A program made the translations under genes and the position numbers. Positions 4,922-6,127 of a stretch of DNA of 6,127 nt are shown one piece after another (position 1 is the first letter of the stretch; the number at the start of each line of letters is the position of its first letter). The notes under the pieces were generated by a model. The model was not told the DNA's origin. It did no database searches and saw nothing but the letters and a program-made list of their open reading frames with translations. Source of the stretch: Holophagaceae bacterium UBA706 (GTDB lineage: Bacteria; Acidobacteriota; Holophagae; Holophagales; Holophagaceae); NCBI GenBank assembly GCA_002298155.1, contig DBME01000432.1, forward strand, positions 26,733 to 32,859. The letters run 5' to 3'.

Positions 4922-6127
4922 ATGGTACAGGGCCGGATGGGTTGGCTCACTTGTCTAAGGATGGATCGGCAGGCGTCAGGCATGGCGCAGGCCTGGAGAA
5001 CGCGGCTAGGGTCCCTTCCTGGGATCGCCTTGTACGTTGCTGGGAATGGTCTACTATTCGGGCAGGTCCCGGATCAGGATGCCCTCGCCGCCGAACTCCA
5101 GAGTGTAGTCAACACGCCCGTTGAGGGCGCTTCCAAGCGCCTCCAGCGCGCCATCGAATCCCCCCAGGCCGTTGAGGTGATCACGGGCGATCAGATTCGG
5201 GCCAGCGGTGCATTCCGATTGGCGGATATTCTCCGGATGGCGACATCGGTGCAGGTCTGGGATCTGGACGGGGGCCGGGCCAATGTCACCCTGCGCGGAG
5301 TGTCACCCTCGGGCCTTGGCGTGACCGTCCAGATCCTTCTGGACGGGATCCCGCTCTACAACGTCATGGCTGAGCCGGTCGACCTCAACGGATTGCCGAT
5401 CCCCATCGAAGGAATCGAGAAGATCGAGATTGTCCGTGGCCCTTCCTCATCTCTGTATGGCGCGAATGCCCAGATGGGGGTCATCGCCATTACCACCCGG
5501 AGAGCGGGGAACTCAGCTGAGGGAAGTATCAGGGAGGGCGTTGCCAACCAAGGCATCCACCATCATCAAGGTTATTTCGCATTCCGCGAAGGCGCTTTTG
5601 CGATGACAGTCGCGGCGGCCGGCGATTCCAGCCGTGACCTTGACCGTCCCATGGAAGTTGTCAATGGAGGTGGTGCTCGCCTTCCGTTCAAGGACGCGGC
5701 ACACGGGGACCAGGTCTTTCTCCGCCCGGAATTTGCCGTCGACGGCCTTGGGCGCTTCTGGGCTGCCTATGGGTATGGAGACGCAGGTCATGGCGACCAG
5801 ACTGTCCACACCCTTGATGACCTGTCCCCTTTGGGCACCCTGGTTGACAGCGCGGTCAGCCGTGAGATTGTCCAGGTTGGCTGGAAACACACGTGGACAC
5901 CGGTATTCGCCACGGATGTCCGGTTTGACCAGAAGACCTTCCGCAGGAGCCTGGCCGCCCTGGGCGTCGTTCCTGGCGCCAATCAATCCGGGGAGGTCAT
6001 CGCCGCCCTCGTGGCTGCGGACCCTGCCTTAGGGAAGCAGCACGAACTGTTCCGGGATCAGATCCAGCGAGGATCCTTCCAGGCCAACTGGGATCCATCG
6101 CCAACCGTCCACGTGGTTGGGGGCTTC
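4922..6127 (+). CDS. TonB-dependent outer-membrane receptor (3' end beyond the window)
   Basis: The first 402 codons are present without a stop. The gene is transcribed divergently from the kinase operon. An N-terminal export signal is likely (hydrophobic stretch about 31-47 after RTRLG). The stretch LQSVVNTPVEGASKR (59-73) matches the N-terminal region of receptors that carry the TonB box. The plug domain follows at about 80-195: SPQAVEVITGDQIRASG (80-96), LADILR (100-105), VTLRGV (122-127), LLDGIPLYN (139-147) and EKIEIVRGPSSSLYGANAQMGVIAITT (166-192). After residue 200, alternating strands such as GYFAFREGAFAMTVAAAGD begin the barrel. Such proteins import siderophores, cobalamin, sugars or other large substrates using the TonB-ExbBD system; nothing here shows which. 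The start at 4922 gives an unusually long, basic region before the hydrophobic core, so an internal ATG (4961 or 4982) cannot be excluded. The receptor class is certain; the substrate is unknown. Confidence 0.93.
   Translation, partial: MVQGRMGWLTCLRMDRQASGMAQAWRTRLGSLPGIALYVAGNGLLFGQVPDQDALAAELQSVVNTPVEGASKRLQRAIESPQAVEVITGDQIRASGAFRLADILRMATSVQVWDLDGGRANVTLRGVSPSGLGVTVQILLDGIPLYNVMAEPVDLNGLPIPIEGIEKIEIVRGPSSSLYGANAQMGVIAITTRRAGNSAEGSIREGVANQGIHHHQGYFAFREGAFAMTVAAAGDSSRDLDRPMEVVNGGGARLPFKDAAHGDQVFLRPEFAVDGLGRFWAAYGYGDAGHGDQTVHTLDDLSPLGTLVDSAVSREIVQVGWKHTWTPVFATDVRFDQKTFRRSLAALGVVPGANQSGEVIAALVAADPALGKQHELFRDQIQRGSFQANWDPSPTVHVVGGF

Noticed and set aside
4729..4983. Minus-strand 84-aa frame with a faint resemblance to a TetR first helix (RIITSLKNKDLLAKGMEG)
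   Set aside because: The resemblance stops after one helix: no recognition helix or YxHF-like motif follows, the frame ends before the TetR-like gene, and no single frameshift joins the two into a sensible protein.

Overview
The window comes from a GC-rich, diderm (Gram-negative) bacterium. The evidence is a TonB-dependent receptor, a lipoprotein with a lipobox, and a patatin fused to an Omp85-type outer-membrane barrel. The taxon cannot be fixed from the sequence. The mix of genes and the codon use would suit an Acidobacteriota (Holophagae-like) or deltaproteobacterial lineage, but this is a weak inference.

Layout. A compact minus-strand operon of four genes fills positions 75-4633. In transcription order they are: a 176-aa protein resembling the ligand-binding half of a TetR regulator but without a helix-turn-helix (4633-4103); a small soluble NtrB-type histidine kinase (4106-3351), coupled to the first gene by an ATGA overlap; a DUF4136-like lipoprotein with a GTG start (3327-2815); and a patatin phospholipase joined to a POTRA domain and Omp85 barrel, a type Vd-like secreted lipase (2807-75). 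The patatin ribosome binding site overlaps the stop codon of the lipoprotein gene. At the left edge a strong Shine-Dalgarno sequence suggests that a further minus-strand gene starts at or just beyond position 1. On the plus strand, a TonB-dependent receptor runs from 4922 off the right edge; only its signal region, plug and first barrel strands are present.

The 288-bp divergent intergenic region (4634-4921) is the most interesting stretch. It carries a -24/-12 (sigma-54) promoter candidate facing each way: minus strand 4689-4674 and plus strand 4874-4889. Both have exact GG-N10-GC spacing, and both sit at a suitable distance from the Shine-Dalgarno and start codon they would serve. Two dyads between them (4751-4781 and 4811-4824) lie roughly 75-160 bp upstream of both predicted start sites, where activator (enhancer) sites normally occur. 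I therefore read the locus as a possible sigma-54-controlled divergon: an orphan NtrB-like kinase with a TetR-like partner is transcribed with an envelope lipoprotein and secreted lipase, opposite an outer-membrane uptake receptor. No response regulator is visible, so the signalling link remains inference.
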